DNA of 64,000 nt, from the NCBI GenBank assembly GCA_963780895.1, contig CAWAEG010000008.1:62001-126000 (forward strand), in the 5' to 3' direction. The notes beneath the pieces are model-generated. The model did not search any database. It was not told where the DNA came from and saw only the letters and a list, made by a program, of their open reading frames with translations. Of the stretch, positions 24,381 through 33,898 are shown piece by piece; position 1 is the stretch's first letter, and every line of letters begins with the position of its first letter. The position numbers and the translations under genes are program-made. The DNA comes from DASQFI01 sp963780895. GTDB lineage: Bacteria > Acidobacteriota > Vicinamibacteria > Vicinamibacterales > SCN-69-37.

Positions 24381-25457
24381 ATGACGACTGAAGCCGGATT
24401 GGTCAGATCCCAGCAGCGCAATCGCCGCGTGGGTGTTGGGCTGCTGGGCTGCGGGTGGATCGCGGAGATTGCCCACGTCCCGGCCCTTGCGAGATCAGTC
24501 GCCGGACGACTGGTCGCTGCTGCGGACACGGATCCGGCGCGCCAGTCATGGCTGCTCAAGCACGCTGAAGACGCCCGTTTTCACACGGCCTGGGAAACGC
24601 TTCTGCAGGATCCTGCCGTCGAGGCTGTGGTTGTGGCCCTGCCGACGGCGCTCCACGCCGAAGCGGCGTGCCGGGCCTTCGACGCCCGAAAACACGTGTT
24701 CCTCGAGAAGCCGCTCGCCGTGCACGTCGAGGACGGACGCCGGGTGGTCGAGGCGTGGCGGCGCGCCGAGACGGTTGGGGCCATTGGATACAACTTCCGC
24801 AGGAATCCCATCTTTCAGTCGGCAGTACGAGCCCTCGCGTCGGGCGAACTGGGACCGCTCATTGCGATTCAGGGCAGCTTCCAGTGGGCTGCCGAGCGGA
24901 TCGAAGGGTGGCGGGCTCGCCCTGAAGAGGGCGGCGGGGTCCTTCTCGATCTGGCTTCGCATCACGTGGATCTGGTCGCGGCCCTCACCGGGCAACGCAT
25001 AACCGGGGTTCTATGCACGCTCTGTTCGCTCCGGTCTCCGGATGACACAGCTGCGCTGCAACTCGTGACCGAGGGCGGGATCACGGCGCAGCTGCAGGCG
25101 TCGTTTGCGGCCGGGGCCCAGGTAAACCGCCTGGACCTGGTCGGCAGACGCGGAGCGCTGGTCGTAAACCTTCTCGAGGGTCGTCCGCGACGGGTGCAGC
25201 GGCCGCCAGGCCGCGGCGCGCGTCTCTTGCGCGCACTGGTCGCGCTGGACGAATTGCACCCATCGAGGCTGCTACGCGCTCCAGGAGCCGAGCCGTCATT
25301 CCGCGCAACACTGGAGGCCTTTCTGGAAGCGGTCCGCGATGGTGAGACGGTCGCGCCCGACCTCGCAGATGGGCTCCACGCCATCGCCGTGATCGACGCG
25401 GCCCTGACCTCGGCGAGACGCGGTGGCCACATGGTCCCAGTGGAACCGGGCGTGTGA
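24381..25457 (+). CDS. Gfo/Idh/MocA-family oxidoreductase
   Basis: The 358-residue enzyme starts with a Rossmann motif (VGVGLLGCGWIAEIAHVPAL) followed by VAAADTDPARQ. The EKPLAVHVEDGRRVVEA block carries the catalytic EKP lysine, and GGGVLLDLASHHVDLVAAL holds the D-x3-H pair. It should oxidise or reduce a sugar or nucleotide sugar with NAD(P). It ends in GTGA, overlapping the start of the next gene by four bases, so the two are translationally coupled. Confidence 0.88.
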   Translation: MTTEAGLVRSQQRNRRVGVGLLGCGWIAEIAHVPALARSVAGRLVAAADTDPARQSWLLKHAEDARFHTAWETLLQDPAVEAVVVALPTALHAEAACRAFDARKHVFLEKPLAVHVEDGRRVVEAWRRAETVGAIGYNFRRNPIFQSAVRALASGELGPLIAIQGSFQWAAERIEGWRARPEEGGGVLLDLASHHVDLVAALTGQRITGVLCTLCSLRSPDDTAALQLVTEGGITAQLQASFAAGAQVNRLDLVGRRGALVVNLLEGRPRRVQRPPGRGARLLRALVALDELHPSRLLRAPGAEPSFRATLEAFLEAVRDGETVAPDLADGLHAIAVIDAALTSARRGGHMVPVEPGV

Positions 25458-26677
25458 GCGTGCCGGTACTCCCGCCGGTTCGGCGAGTCCTCCTCCTGCA
25501 CGACTATGCCGGCTTGCGAGGCGGTGCGGAGGTGGTGATACAGGACATGCGAGCGGCGCTTCGGCGTAGGGGCATCGACGCAAGGCTGATGGCCAGCACG
25601 GCGGACCCCGCCACCGAGGCAACGGCGGCTGACCACACGTTTCTGGGTTCCACCGGGGCTTTTCGCGCGTTGCGAGAGACCGTCAATCCAGACGCCGTGC
25701 GCGTCGTCCGAGAAGTCGTGCAGATGTTCGACCCCCAGATCGTGCATCTCGGGATGATCCTGACTCAGGCCTCGCCCGCCATTCTCCCCGTCCTCAAGGG
25801 GCGGGCAGTCATATGGGCGCCGAATGAATATCGAGTGATCTGCCCGAGCGGAAGCCGTTTCCTTCCGGATCGCCAACCCTGCTCGTATCCCGCGGGACGC
25901 GCCTGCCTCCGGAATCGCTGCTTCCGCGCGCATGGACTCGCTCCAAGGCTCCTTCAGCTCACGCTGCTCAGACACTGGCGCTCGATGGTGGACCTCGTCG
26001 TCTGTCCCAGCCGGGCGTTTGCCGATGAGCTCGAGCGCCACGGGGTGTCGGTGGACGCAATCGTTCCGAATGGCATTCCGATCCAGCCGCTGGTTGAGCA
26101 GCCCGCATCCGTGCCTGCCTTCCTGGGGTTCGCTGGCCGTCTGGTGCCCGAGAAGGGGACGCACATCCTTCTCGAAGCCTTGGCCCTGCTCCCGCGCTCG
26201 CTCGCCCACGTCCGGCTCCGGATCGCCGGTGACGGGCCCGAGCGCGCGAGCCTGCAGGGTCTTGCCCGCAACCTTGGTCTTGGTGACCGTGTGGAATTCC
26301 TTGGGCATCTTTCGCGTGAAGACGTGCAGCGCAGGCTCGCAACGGCAACGGTGCACGTGGTGCCGTCGCTCTGGGCCGAGCCTTTCGGGCTTGTTGCGAT
26401 CGAGGCGATGGCGAGGGGCACGCCAGTGATGGTCAGCGCTGCAGGTGCACTACCCGAACTTGTAGAAGAGGGACGGACGGGGTACTTGGTGCCGCCAGGC
26501 GACGCCGGAGCGCTGGCGAGACGATTGACGGAGGTGATGACAGATCCTGACGGCCTCGCAGCGGTGCGCCGCGAGGCCCGACGAGTGGCCTGCGAAACGT
26601 TCTGCATTGAACGCGCGGTGGATCGTTTTCTCGCGCTCTACGCGCGTCTATTGAATCCGGCGGTGGCAACCCGATGA
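25454..26677 (+). CDS. Glycosyltransferase family 4
   Basis: The 407-residue protein has the GT-B layout. The N-terminal domain carries YAGLRGGAEVVIQDMRAAL for the acceptor side; the C-terminal domain has FAGRLVPEKGTHILLEALAL, LRIAGDGPERASLQGLARNL and the donor-binding motif VVPSLWAEPFGLVAIEAMAR, i.e. the E-x7-E signature. It transfers a sugar in lipopolysaccharide or exopolysaccharide assembly. The start overlaps the previous gene and the stop overlaps the flippase gene (ATGA). Confidence 0.88.
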   Translation: MSVPVLPPVRRVLLLHDYAGLRGGAEVVIQDMRAALRRRGIDARLMASTADPATEATAADHTFLGSTGAFRALRETVNPDAVRVVREVVQMFDPQIVHLGMILTQASPAILPVLKGRAVIWAPNEYRVICPSGSRFLPDRQPCSYPAGRACLRNRCFRAHGLAPRLLQLTLLRHWRSMVDLVVCPSRAFADELERHGVSVDAIVPNGIPIQPLVEQPASVPAFLGFAGRLVPEKGTHILLEALALLPRSLAHVRLRIAGDGPERASLQGLARNLGLGDRVEFLGHLSREDVQRRLATATVHVVPSLWAEPFGLVAIEAMARGTPVMVSAAGALPELVEEGRTGYLVPPGDAGALARRLTEVMTDPDGLAAVRREARRVACETFCIERAVDRFLALYARLLNPAVATR

Positions 26678-28125
26678 GCTCTCCCGGGACGCGACCGGGC
26701 ATCGCGAGAGCGACGGTGCTTGGTTTTGCAGCGGAGGCGCTCGCATTTCCCGCTGGCCTGATCACAACGACGTACCTGACCCGAACCCTGGGGGCGGTCG
26801 AGTACGGCCAGATCTCACTGGTGTATGCCGCCGCGTCACCAGTCATGTGGGTGGCCTCCACGACCTTTGCCGGCCGGGCCGCGGTGAAGCTCCTCGCCGA
26901 CGCGGACGACTGGCGTGGCATGGCGGCAGCATTGCTCCGCGCCAACGCGTTGGTAGGGCTGCTGGCGATGCTCCTATTCGCGCTGGCGGTCCCCTGGCTC
27001 GTCTCATTATTCAAACAACCTGCTCTGACACCGTATCTCTGGCTGGCGGCCTGCGAGATCTCGTTCATGCCCGTCACGCGCCTCTATCGGGACGCGTTGA
27101 CGGCGCGCGGCAGATACACGTCGCCGGCGTTGGCCACCTTTGCCTACCACAGCGCTCGGGTGGCTTTGGTTCTGGCTCTCGTGGCGGCGGGTTGGTCAGT
27201 TGCGGGGGTCATCGTTGCCAACCTGGTGGCCCGGCTCGTCGAGCTCGCAACCTGTCGCGCGCAGCAACGATTACCGTTCCGTGGCGGGGTAATCGGCGGC
27301 CTTACTCCGCTCCGGGAATTTCTTGGCAGCCTCTTCATCTATGCACTCTGCCTTCAGCTGTTCAACCGGGTAGACCTGCTGATGGTCGGGTGGTTTGGCT
27401 CGGCCGACACTGTCGGGCACTACGGTGCCGCCCAGAACCTGGCACAAGCACCTGGCCTCTTTGCGCTGGTGTTCACCCCTCTCCTTATCGCAGCCCTCCG
27501 ACGGGCAGAGCTCGCCGGGGCTCTGGACGAGGCGGCGGCGTTGCGGCTGGGATCGGCACGGCTCGCGCTGGGACTCTGGGCGTTGGCCGCGCCAGTCGCG
27601 GCAGGAGCTCCCGGGCTGGCGGTTCTTCTTTTCGGCCCGGCGTTCGCCGCTTCTGGGGCCATTCTGGCCTGGCTCGGAATTGCCGGGGGAGCTGCCCTCG
27701 TGCTATCGGTCCATTCGGCCCATGCAGTGGCTGCGGGCCGGGTTGGCCGGCCCCTCTCCGCTATCATGCCCATGCTAGCGGTCGCGGTGGTTCTGCAGAT
27801 CCTGTTGATTCCGAGATACGGAGGAGTGGGCGCGGCGGTCGCGACAGCCGCGGCTGCGGTCCTGGGCGCGCTCATTGCGCAGGGTTTTGAGGGTGTGCGG
27901 AAACTCCCGTCACGCGGCCTTGATCTGCTGAGAGCGATTGGCGGCGGGATGGCGGGCTTCCTCGGAACGCGGTTGGCGGCCAACGGAAACATTCCCTCCC
28001 CAGTCGACATGCTCATAGGTTGCCTCGTCACCTGTGTGACCCTCCTGGCCCTGCGACTGACATCCACGAGGCAGATCTCCCGCTTCGCGTCAGAGCTCGC
28101 AGGCCGCGACTTCCTCACGATCTGA
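26674..28125 (+). CDS. Oligosaccharide flippase (Wzx/MATE-like)
   Basis: The 483-residue protein has about twelve to fourteen transmembrane helices and starts with the family block VLGFAAEALAFPAGLITTTY followed by LTRTLGAVEYGQISLVYAAA. A polar NRVDLLMVGWFG stretch stands in the middle of the protein, as in Wzx proteins. It should move lipid-linked repeat units across the inner membrane. Coupled to the GT4 gene by an ATGA overlap. No Wzy polymerase or Wzz was seen, so the polymer pathway is incomplete within the window. Confidence 0.85.
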   Translation: MSSPGTRPGIARATVLGFAAEALAFPAGLITTTYLTRTLGAVEYGQISLVYAAASPVMWVASTTFAGRAAVKLLADADDWRGMAAALLRANALVGLLAMLLFALAVPWLVSLFKQPALTPYLWLAACEISFMPVTRLYRDALTARGRYTSPALATFAYHSARVALVLALVAAGWSVAGVIVANLVARLVELATCRAQQRLPFRGGVIGGLTPLREFLGSLFIYALCLQLFNRVDLLMVGWFGSADTVGHYGAAQNLAQAPGLFALVFTPLLIAALRRAELAGALDEAAALRLGSARLALGLWALAAPVAAGAPGLAVLLFGPAFAASGAILAWLGIAGGAALVLSVHSAHAVAAGRVGRPLSAIMPMLAVAVVLQILLIPRYGGVGAAVATAAAAVLGALIAQGFEGVRKLPSRGLDLLRAIGGGMAGFLGTRLAANGNIPSPVDMLIGCLVTCVTLLALRLTSTRQISRFASELAGRDFLTI

Positions 28126-28135
28126 GACCAGCTTG

Positions 28136-29143
28136 ATGCCGTCCGCACCCGAGCCTTCGTTGAGCGTCGTCGTTGTCACCAGGGACACGTTCCAAACGCT
28201 GCGTCCCATTGTGGGTGCGCTCGGTCGTCAGACCCGCGCGCAGAGCATCGAACTGGTCGTCGTGGCACCCGACGAGATGGCCGGCGCTATTCCCGCGCCG
28301 GAGGCGTCGCAATTCCACTCAGTCCGGGTGGTCGGCGTGGGACCCGTGACCAACCGCGGCAGGGCCGCAGCCCATGGCGTTTTGGTGGCGCGCGCGCCCA
28401 TCGTCGCGCTGAGCGAGAACCACTGTTTCCCGGCGCCGGATTGGGCCGAGCGGACGCTGGAGAGCCATCAGGCGGCGTGGGCTGGCGTGGGCCCGGCCGT
28501 CGTGAACGCCAACCCCGAGACGCTTCTGAGTCAGGCGCTCCATGCGATGGGATACGGAGCCTTCCCCCGCTCTGGATCGCCTCGTGTCGTCAGCGAACTC
28601 CCACTGCACAACAGCTCGTACCGAAGAGACGTGCTCTCGAGCGAACTCGGGGTTCTCCAGGAACTGCTGGGAGATGAGCGCAACCTGCAGCGCGCGATCC
28701 GGGAACGAGGACTTGAGATGTGCTTCGATCCGCGTCCGGTGAAACGGCACATCAACGAAGCGACGTGGGAGCTGCTCGTCGGGCTGTCCTACGCCAACGG
28801 TCGCCGCTACGGAGGTATCCGATCGCAGGATTGGCCACTCTGGCGGCGGGCGGTCTACGTCCTCTCCCTGCCCCTGCTGAGCCTGCCGATCGCGCGAAAC
28901 ATATGGGCCAAGCTCTCGTCGGCCGGCGATGCGCAGAAGAACATCCGGCTCGCTGGTGTCATCTGGTGCATTGGCTTTTTTCACGCCGTCGGCGAGGCCG
29001 TGTCCTATGTCAGGGGAGCCTGCAAGGAATACCCCTTTGTGGACCAGGAGGAGTTCCTCATCCGCGAACGCCTCGGGCGGCATGCGATCCGCGATCCTGA
29101 GATTGCGGCGCTGGTGGCGCGGCTCGATCCGCTGAAGCAATAG
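28136..29143 (+). CDS. Glycosyltransferase family 2-like protein
   Basis: The ATG at 28136 was taken rather than the TTG just before it. The 335-residue protein starts LSVVVVTRDTFQTLRPIVGA and has an unusual acceptor region: VTNRGRAAAHGVLVARAPIV with ALSENHCFPAPDWAE in place of a classical DxD. Two hydrophobic segments near the C-terminus (VYVLSLPLLSLPIARNIWAK, GVIWCIGFFHAVGEAVSYV) anchor it. Without a clear DxD the metal-binding site may be altered. It is the fifth gene of the polysaccharide cluster. Confidence 0.75.
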   Translation: MPSAPEPSLSVVVVTRDTFQTLRPIVGALGRQTRAQSIELVVVAPDEMAGAIPAPEASQFHSVRVVGVGPVTNRGRAAAHGVLVARAPIVALSENHCFPAPDWAERTLESHQAAWAGVGPAVVNANPETLLSQALHAMGYGAFPRSGSPRVVSELPLHNSSYRRDVLSSELGVLQELLGDERNLQRAIRERGLEMCFDPRPVKRHINEATWELLVGLSYANGRRYGGIRSQDWPLWRRAVYVLSLPLLSLPIARNIWAKLSSAGDAQKNIRLAGVIWCIGFFHAVGEAVSYVRGACKEYPFVDQEEFLIRERLGRHAIRDPEIAALVARLDPLKQ

Positions 29144-29237
29144 CCAGCGTCCAGCAGTCCGCGCCAGTCATGACATCGCTGCCTTCATCCGAGTTCCGTC
29201 CGATCGGCCCACCGTCGCGGCCGCGGGACAAGTTGAC

Positions 29238-29691
29238 GTGAACCAGTCGCTGGAGCACCTCCGCGAGCTGAAACGGCAGTATGAGGGCAAGATGGGGCGC
29301 CTGGGACGGCCCCTCCTGTTTGCCCTGGTCGGCTGCACCGGGATGGTCGTGGATTTGGTGTCGCTCCACTTCCTGCTCCGGGTGGCGTCGCTGGCGGTCT
29401 CACGAGCGCTCGCCATCTGGCTGGCCATGACCTGGAATTTCTGGCTCAACCGACGTCTCACCTTTTCGTACGCTCGGAGTGGCTCGCTGGTCCGGCAGGT
29501 ACTTGCTATTTGCGCTCGCGTGCTCGGCGGGCGCCATCACCAACTGGACCGTCACGCTGCTGCTGTCCGGAGGGTCGGGCTTCTTCGCAGAACACCGGCT
29601 GCTCGCCGCCGCAGTCGGCGTGGTCGCCGGGGCATCGTTGAACTACGGCCTTTCCTCCCGCGCCGTGTTCGGCCAGCCCGCCGGGAGATAA
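29238..29691 (+). pseudogene. GtrA-family flippase, interrupted by one extra base
   Basis: The first part (GRPLLFALVGCTGMVVDLVS, LAIWLAMTWNFWLNRRLTFS) and the second part (YLLFALACSAGAITNWTVTL, then AAAVGVVAGASLNYGLSSRA) are both typical GtrA halves, but they are in different frames. The break is at CGGCAGGTAC (29493-29502): dropping one G of the GG at 29498-29499 gives a continuous protein of about 150 residues with four helices. Either the gene is inactive or the base is an assembly error. The family helps move undecaprenyl-linked sugars; it ends the polysaccharide cluster. Confidence 0.75.
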
Positions 29692-29871
29692 CGCCACGGC
29701 GCCGCTTCGCAGCGAACTCCCGTCAGTCGGCAGCCTGATGCGCCTACCGTCGAAACGATTTGACGCGAAGGTACGTCAAGTCTTCTATGGCGGGTGCGCG
29801 AATGGCACACCGTGGCCGGCGGGGACGCTTCCGCGCCCGTGCGGCCGGCTGAGGACTGAGGTGGAACCGGC

Positions 29872-30159
29872 ATGACGTCATCGAGCTGGCCGTTCGAAAA
29901 CTCTCGCCGGACCGCCGTCATCACGACGCGCCACATCCTCGATGGCACGCCGGTGCTCTACGTCACGCATGATGACGACGACGGCTCCTGGCAGTTCCTG
30001 CCAGGCACGCCGGTCGCGACCGAAGACGGCAAGGTCGTGGGGCTCGGCGAGATGTGCGACCGCGATCCCACGCTCCTCGATCTCGCGGACCTGCCGGAAG
30101 GCTGGCGCGCGTCGCGAGAGCGCGTGGGAGCGCCCTGGCGACGCGAGCCTCAGACGTAG
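29872..30159 (+). CDS. Small DUF2185-like protein
   Basis: The 95-residue product contains RTAVITTRHILDGTPVLYVT followed by HDDDDGSWQFLPGT and later GKVVGLGEMCDRDPTLLDLA, DLPEGWRASRE. The pattern of a short strand with H-I-L-D-G-x-P-V and the D-G-x-W-Q-F turn resembles DUF2185 proteins, some of which are immunity proteins of contact-dependent toxins. No toxin gene is adjacent. The ATG lies 180 bases after the GtrA remnant. Assignment by eye only. Confidence 0.5.
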   Translation: MTSSSWPFENSRRTAVITTRHILDGTPVLYVTHDDDDGSWQFLPGTPVATEDGKVVGLGEMCDRDPTLLDLADLPEGWRASRERVGAPWRREPQT

Positions 30160-30170
30160 CGCTGGTCCAC

Positions 30171-30720
30171 CTACTTCCCGCCCGACGACGGCGGGACCAG
30201 GTTGTTCATGCGCATGTAGGTGACGATGTTGCCGTAGTGCTCGAAGTTGTGAGCGTTGTTGAACGCCATGCCGCCCACGCGCGTATGGGACTGGCTCGAG
30301 GAGCGTGACGGGTTCGTTGGCGTTGGCTGCCGTGATCATCGAGAACGCGTGGTCGCATTCGCTGAACGCCTCCGCGAGCGCCTTCTGGCTCTCGGCCTTC
30401 GTTGCCAGCTTCTCGGCGTCGCCCGTCGCGGTCGACTTCATGCCGCTCGCGGTGCCGCAGATCATCCGGCTCGCGTTCGCGATGTGGCCGAACAACTGGC
30501 CCATCGTTCGCACCTCTTTGGTCGGCTGGTACTTGTACAGGGCGTCCGGCACTTGCGCGGCCGCCTTGGTGACGTAGCCTTTCACGATCTCATGCTGGGC
30601 CTTGATCGACGCGATCGTCGCATCGGCCGTCCCGCCCGTCGCCTGTGCCAGCACGTGAGCCGATGACACAGCCAGCACCACAGCAGGGACGAGAGCGCAC
30701 AGAGTCTTCACCTGAACCAT
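30171..30720 (-). pseudogene. DinB-family protein with signal peptide, frameshifted
   Basis: The start is preceded by the conserved leader with AAGGAGG. A signal peptide (LCALVPAVVLAVSSAHVLAQ) is followed by a four-helix bundle: IASIKAQHEIVKGYVTKAAA, VRTMGQLFGHIANASRMICG (with the DinB metal His) and ALAEAFSECDHAFSMITAA. After VTLLEPV the frame shifts: one extra base around 30287 separates it from VGGMAFNNAHNFEHYGNIVT and YMRMNNLVPPSSGGK, the right DinB end with its second and third His (30171 stop). Either a frameshift mutation or an assembly error. Confidence 0.7.
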
Positions 30721-30721
30721 C

Positions 30722-30757
30722 GGTCCTCCTTCGAAAGAGCAACGTCTGGCAGTATAG
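30722..30757 (-). promoter_or_regulatory. Conserved 36-base leader of the DinB gene
   Basis: On the minus strand it reads CTATACTGCCAGACGTTGCT followed by CTTTCGAAGGAGGACC and, two bases later, the ATG of the DinB gene. TATACT fits a -10 hexamer and AAGGAGG the ribosome site, so the transcript would begin within or just before the conserved middle part. A second copy at 16590-16625 differs in a single base. Confidence 0.6.
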
Positions 30758-31229
30758 CGCCGCGACAGGTACGGCTGCTGCGCCCGCTGCAGCGTTGCAA
30801 TGTCTACGAGGCATATTAGCGCTCCAGGAATCGAGATGCTTTTGTGCGCATTGATGAGCGAGCCTGATGTGGGGTTCATCGATTGCCAGACCGCTTCAGC
30901 CGTGACAGAGCTGGACGGTTCCGCCGACCAAAAGAAATCCATGCGGTTACGGCTATGGGTTACACAGAGGGCCCCGCGCACGGGCGCGGAGCTTCGTTCA
31001 CCCACGCCGCAGGAACAACGCGAATGAGGCGCGAACGCACATCACGCAACCAGGAGCAGCTTGCCGTCCCTTTTCAGTTCGCTCTAGGTGTGCCGATCAT
31101 CGGCGTCACCGTATGGACGTTGTGGGTACTGGGCAACCTGGTGGTCCGGCGCGTGACTAACGCGTTATATGTCCGATGCTCAGGCTTGACGGAGATCCGC
31201 GCTGCCGCCGCTCTGAGGATCAGCGATCC
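30758..31229. other. Intergenic stretch, possible small membrane ORF
   Basis: No well-supported gene was found. On the plus strand an ATG at 31024 opens a frame with one membrane-like segment (FALGVPIIGVTVWTLWVLGN) that then continues antisense to the repeat protein; without homology or a ribosome site it was not called a gene. The stretch separates the leader of DinB from the end of the repeat-protein gene. Confidence 0.3.
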
Positions 31230-32183
31230 TCAGCTTCCGCCGGACCTTGAACTGGAAGTCGGCGGCAGGAGTCCGGGCGGCCACCAGCCGCCGTTGGAGC
31301 AGGTCCCGCCGCCCAGCGAGACAAATGGATCCGGTGTCGTGCAGCCACCAGGCGAGGGTGGCGGCGCTGGAGGTGGCGGCGGGTTCGGATTCACGCCCGG
31401 CGGTGTCAAGCCGGGCGGCCACCAGCCGCCGTTGGAGCAGGTCCCGCCGCCCAGCGAGACGAACGGATCCGGCGTCGTGCAGGTACCCGACGTCGCTGAC
31501 GGGGGCGATGGCGGAGGTGGCGGCGGTGCCGGTGCCGGTGGCGGATTCGGATTAACCCCGGGCGGTGTCAGGCCAGGCGGCCACCAGCCACCATTGAAGC
31601 ATGTGCCACCGCCGAGCGAGACAAACGGATCCGGTGTTGCGCAGCCACGCGGCGAGGGTGGCGGCGGCGGTGGAGGCGGCGGCGGATTCGGATTCAGGCC
31701 AGGCGGTGTCAGACCGGGCGGCCACCAGCCGCCATTGAAGCATGTGCCACCGCCGAGCCAGACAAACGGATCCGGCGTCGTGCAGCCATCCGACGAGGGT
31801 GGCCGCGCCGGTGGAGGCGCCGGCGGTGGCGGTGTCGGTAACGGTGGCCCAGACTCGTGGGTCGTGAGAATAAACGGAACATCGGTGGCGACCCAGAAGG
31901 TATACGTGTGACCGGCGGCCATCCAAAAGATCACCTCAAGCGTCCCGCTGACCCCGACGTAGAAGGCGTCGAGGCCGGAATCGTCGAAGTAAGACAGATT
32001 GACGCCTCCTTGCCACCGATCCCACTCGAGACGTACGGCCACCCACCCGTCAGAACCGGCAGACAGTTCAAAGGGCAGACTGGACCCGTCAGCGAGCGGC
32101 GTGCCGTAGACGACCTCCCCCAGGACAATCACCTGCGGCGGCGTCGTTGCGCCTGAACTGTACCGAGATCTTCGGAGAGCGAG
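31230..32183 (-). CDS. Surface protein with four proline-rich CTTPDPF repeats, N-terminus lost
   Basis: The open frame runs from a stop at about 32184; a GTG at 32132 is the first usual start. The N-terminal half is a beta domain (SLPFELSAGSDGWVAVRLEW, GTLEVIFWMAAGHTYTFWVA) of the sort that normally follows a lipoprotein signal, which is missing here. Then come four units of CTTPDPFVSLGGGTCFNGGW plus WPPGLTPPGVNPNPPP with variable proline-rich linkers. The two Cys of each unit probably pair. Such repeats are frequent in exported proteins of Acidobacteria. Function unknown. The 5' end was probably removed by the rearrangement next to the IS3 element. Confidence 0.6.
   Translation of the reverse strand, partial: LALRRSRYSSGATTPPQVIVLGEVVYGTPLADGSSLPFELSAGSDGWVAVRLEWDRWQGGVNLSYFDDSGLDAFYVGVSGTLEVIFWMAAGHTYTFWVATDVPFILTTHESGPPLPTPPPPAPPPARPPSSDGCTTPDPFVWLGGGTCFNGGWWPPGLTPPGLNPNPPPPPPPPPPSPRGCATPDPFVSLGGGTCFNGGWWPPGLTPPGVNPNPPPAPAPPPPPPSPPSATSGTCTTPDPFVSLGGGTCSNGGWWPPGLTPPGVNPNPPPPPAPPPSPGGCTTPDPFVSLGGGTCSNGGWWPPGLLPPTSSSRSGGS
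31276..31800. repeat. Four-copy tandem DNA repeat within the surface-protein gene
   Basis: The plus-strand block GGGCGGCCACCAGCCGCC(A/G) followed by TTGGAGCAGGTCCCGCCGCC and a GGATCC-containing segment recurs at about 31276, 31413, 31572 and 31717, so the units measure about 137, 159 and 145 bases. Length differences lie in the Gly/Pro linkers. The repeats are similar enough for recombination or replication slippage to change their number. Confidence 0.75.
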
Positions 32184-32339
32184 TTAGTTGAGTCAGGCCG
32201 AGGCGACCTGCTCTCGGTCTAGTCACGACGTCACCCCCGGCGCCGTTCGAGAGTGTTCTTGATCTTGCGGGCGAGCCGGCACCGCCGGCGAGTCCGCCAC
32301 CGCAGAGAAGCTGATCTGGATCTCGCCGCCTGGGAATGA

Positions 32340-33675
32340 CTCGATCGAGGGGGATGCTACAGCTTGGCCGCCTCCCGATCGTCGCTCCTGGCGCCTCCGG
32401 GCGGCTCGTTTTTCCGGTCGACCGTCGGCGATGCCGCAAGATCCCTGCGCGTCGCATAGTAGCGCGCCTCATACTCGGCCGGCGGCACGTAGCCGATCGG
32501 CTCGAGCAGCCGACGCATGTTGAACCAATCGACCCAGGTCAATGTGGCAAACTCGACGGTCTCGAGACTGCGCCACGGCCCGAGTCGACGAATCACCTCC
32601 GTCTTGAAGAGCCCAATCACCGACTCAGCGAGGGCATTGTCGTAGGAATCGCCTCGGCTACCGACCGACGGCGCGATGTCGTTGTCGGCGAGGCGATCGG
32701 TGTACCGCATCGACACGTACTGCGTCCCGCGGTCGCTGTGATGCACCAGGCCGGCGAGCGCGGCGGCGCTGCGCTCGCAGACCGCTTGCTCCAGCGCATC
32801 GAGAACGAAGTCGGTCCGCAGGGAGGCGGCCACCCGCCAGCCCACGATCCGACGCGAGAACACATCGATCACGAACGCGACGTAGACGAAGCCGCGCCAA
32901 GTCGCGACGTAGGTGAAGTCCGCCACCCACAGTTGATTGGGGCGCGTCGCGACAAACTGGCGATCGACGAGATCGGGCGGCCGGCCGGCCCCCGTGTCGG
33001 TCTGCGTCGTCGTCACCCACGCGCGGCCGCGCACCGCGCCGGCCAGCCCCAGGGCACGCATGAGCCGCCGCACCGTGCATCGGGCCACGCGATAGCCCTC
33101 GCGGCGGAGCTGCTTCCAGACTTTGCGCGGACCATAGACCTGATGCTGCTCGTTCCAGACGCGCTCGATCTGTACGCGCCAGGCTCGTCGTCGCGCTGCG
33201 CTCGCGCCGACCGGCGTGTCGGATCGGCCTGGTGGGCCTTGTGGCGGAAGTACGTCGAGGGGGCGATCGGCACCACCGTGCAGATCGACTCGACCCCATA
33301 GACGTCTCGATGATCGTCGATGAATCCGACCATCACTTCGCTCGGCGGTCGAGCTCCGCCTGGGCGAAAATACGCGGACGCCTTGCGCAAAATCTCGTTC
33401 GTGCGCTTGAGCTCACGATTCTCGCGCTCCAGCTCCTTCAGGCGTTGCCGCTCGTCGGTGGTCAGGCCAGCCCGACGCCCTTGATCGCGTTCGTCCTGTC
33501 GCACCCAGCGACGCAGCGTCTCAGCCGTGCAGCCGAGCTTGGAGGCGATTGATTGAATGGCGGCCCACTGCGAGGGATGCTCTGGACCGTGCTCCCGCAC
33601 CATCCTCACAGCCCGCTCTTGACTTCTCGGTGAATACCGACTCGGTCGTGCCATGGGCGTATCCTCTCAAGGAAT
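32340..33675 (-). mobile_element. IS3-family insertion sequence
   Basis: The element holds one two-part transposase in IS3 order on the minus strand. Its left end is probably near TCGAGGGGGATGC (32342-32354) and its right end near GGCGTATCCTCTCAA (33658-33672); the inverse match between these ends is imperfect, so the borders are approximate. No target duplication could be fixed. It sits between the N-terminally truncated repeat protein and the truncated end of the lipoprotein array. Confidence 0.65.
32357..33654 (-). pseudogene. IS3-family transposase, frameshifted
   Basis: The upstream part (starting MARPSRYSPRSQERAVRMV) has the HTH (SIASKLGCTAETLRRWVRQ) and the leucine-zipper-like LKELERENRELKRTNEILRK. 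It runs on in the same frame into IDDHRDVYGVESIC. Around 33180-33186 (GACGAGCCTGGCGC on the minus strand) the frame changes by two bases; the rest gives VWNEQHQVYGPRKVWKQLRR and the DDE core: LWVADFTYVATWRGFVYVAF, VHHSDRGTQYVSMRYTDRLA and DSYDNALAESVIGLFKTEVI. All three acidic residues are present, but the shift within orfB lies away from the usual orfA/orfB frameshift site, so the enzyme is probably inactive. Confidence 0.7.
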
Positions 33676-33898
33676 TTGCCCTCCGACCAACCCGGTACGA
33701 TTCCGCCAGCAACGTGCCGCCGCCGTGAGTCGCGCAGACGAGACTCATCACACAGAGCAAGGCCTTGACGTTGCGCATCACGAGCTCCTCGACTCGTATC
33801 CAGTTCCAGTAAACGAGATACTTGAGGCCGGGGTCTCCGTTGGCTTCTGGAGCCACATCCATCTTCACGGGCCACAAGCATCCAAGAAACCTCGTCAT
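33670..33898 (-). pseudogene. Lipoprotein-array unit 5, N-terminal remnant next to the IS
   Basis: The unit starts with the shared leader and MTRFLGCLWPVKMDVAPEAN, where the usual signal helix is replaced after eight residues. Further on, from an ATG at 33778, the same strand reads MRNVKALLCVMSLVCATHGG, a signal-peptide-like stretch, and then stops making sense where the IS3 element begins. The two pieces show that another gene of the array was rearranged and cut here. Confidence 0.4.

Noticed and set aside
30883..31911. A Gly/Pro-rich 342-codon plus-strand frame
   Set aside because: It is the antisense reading of the CTTPDPF repeats; the minus-strand reading has regular Cys spacing and a beta domain in front.
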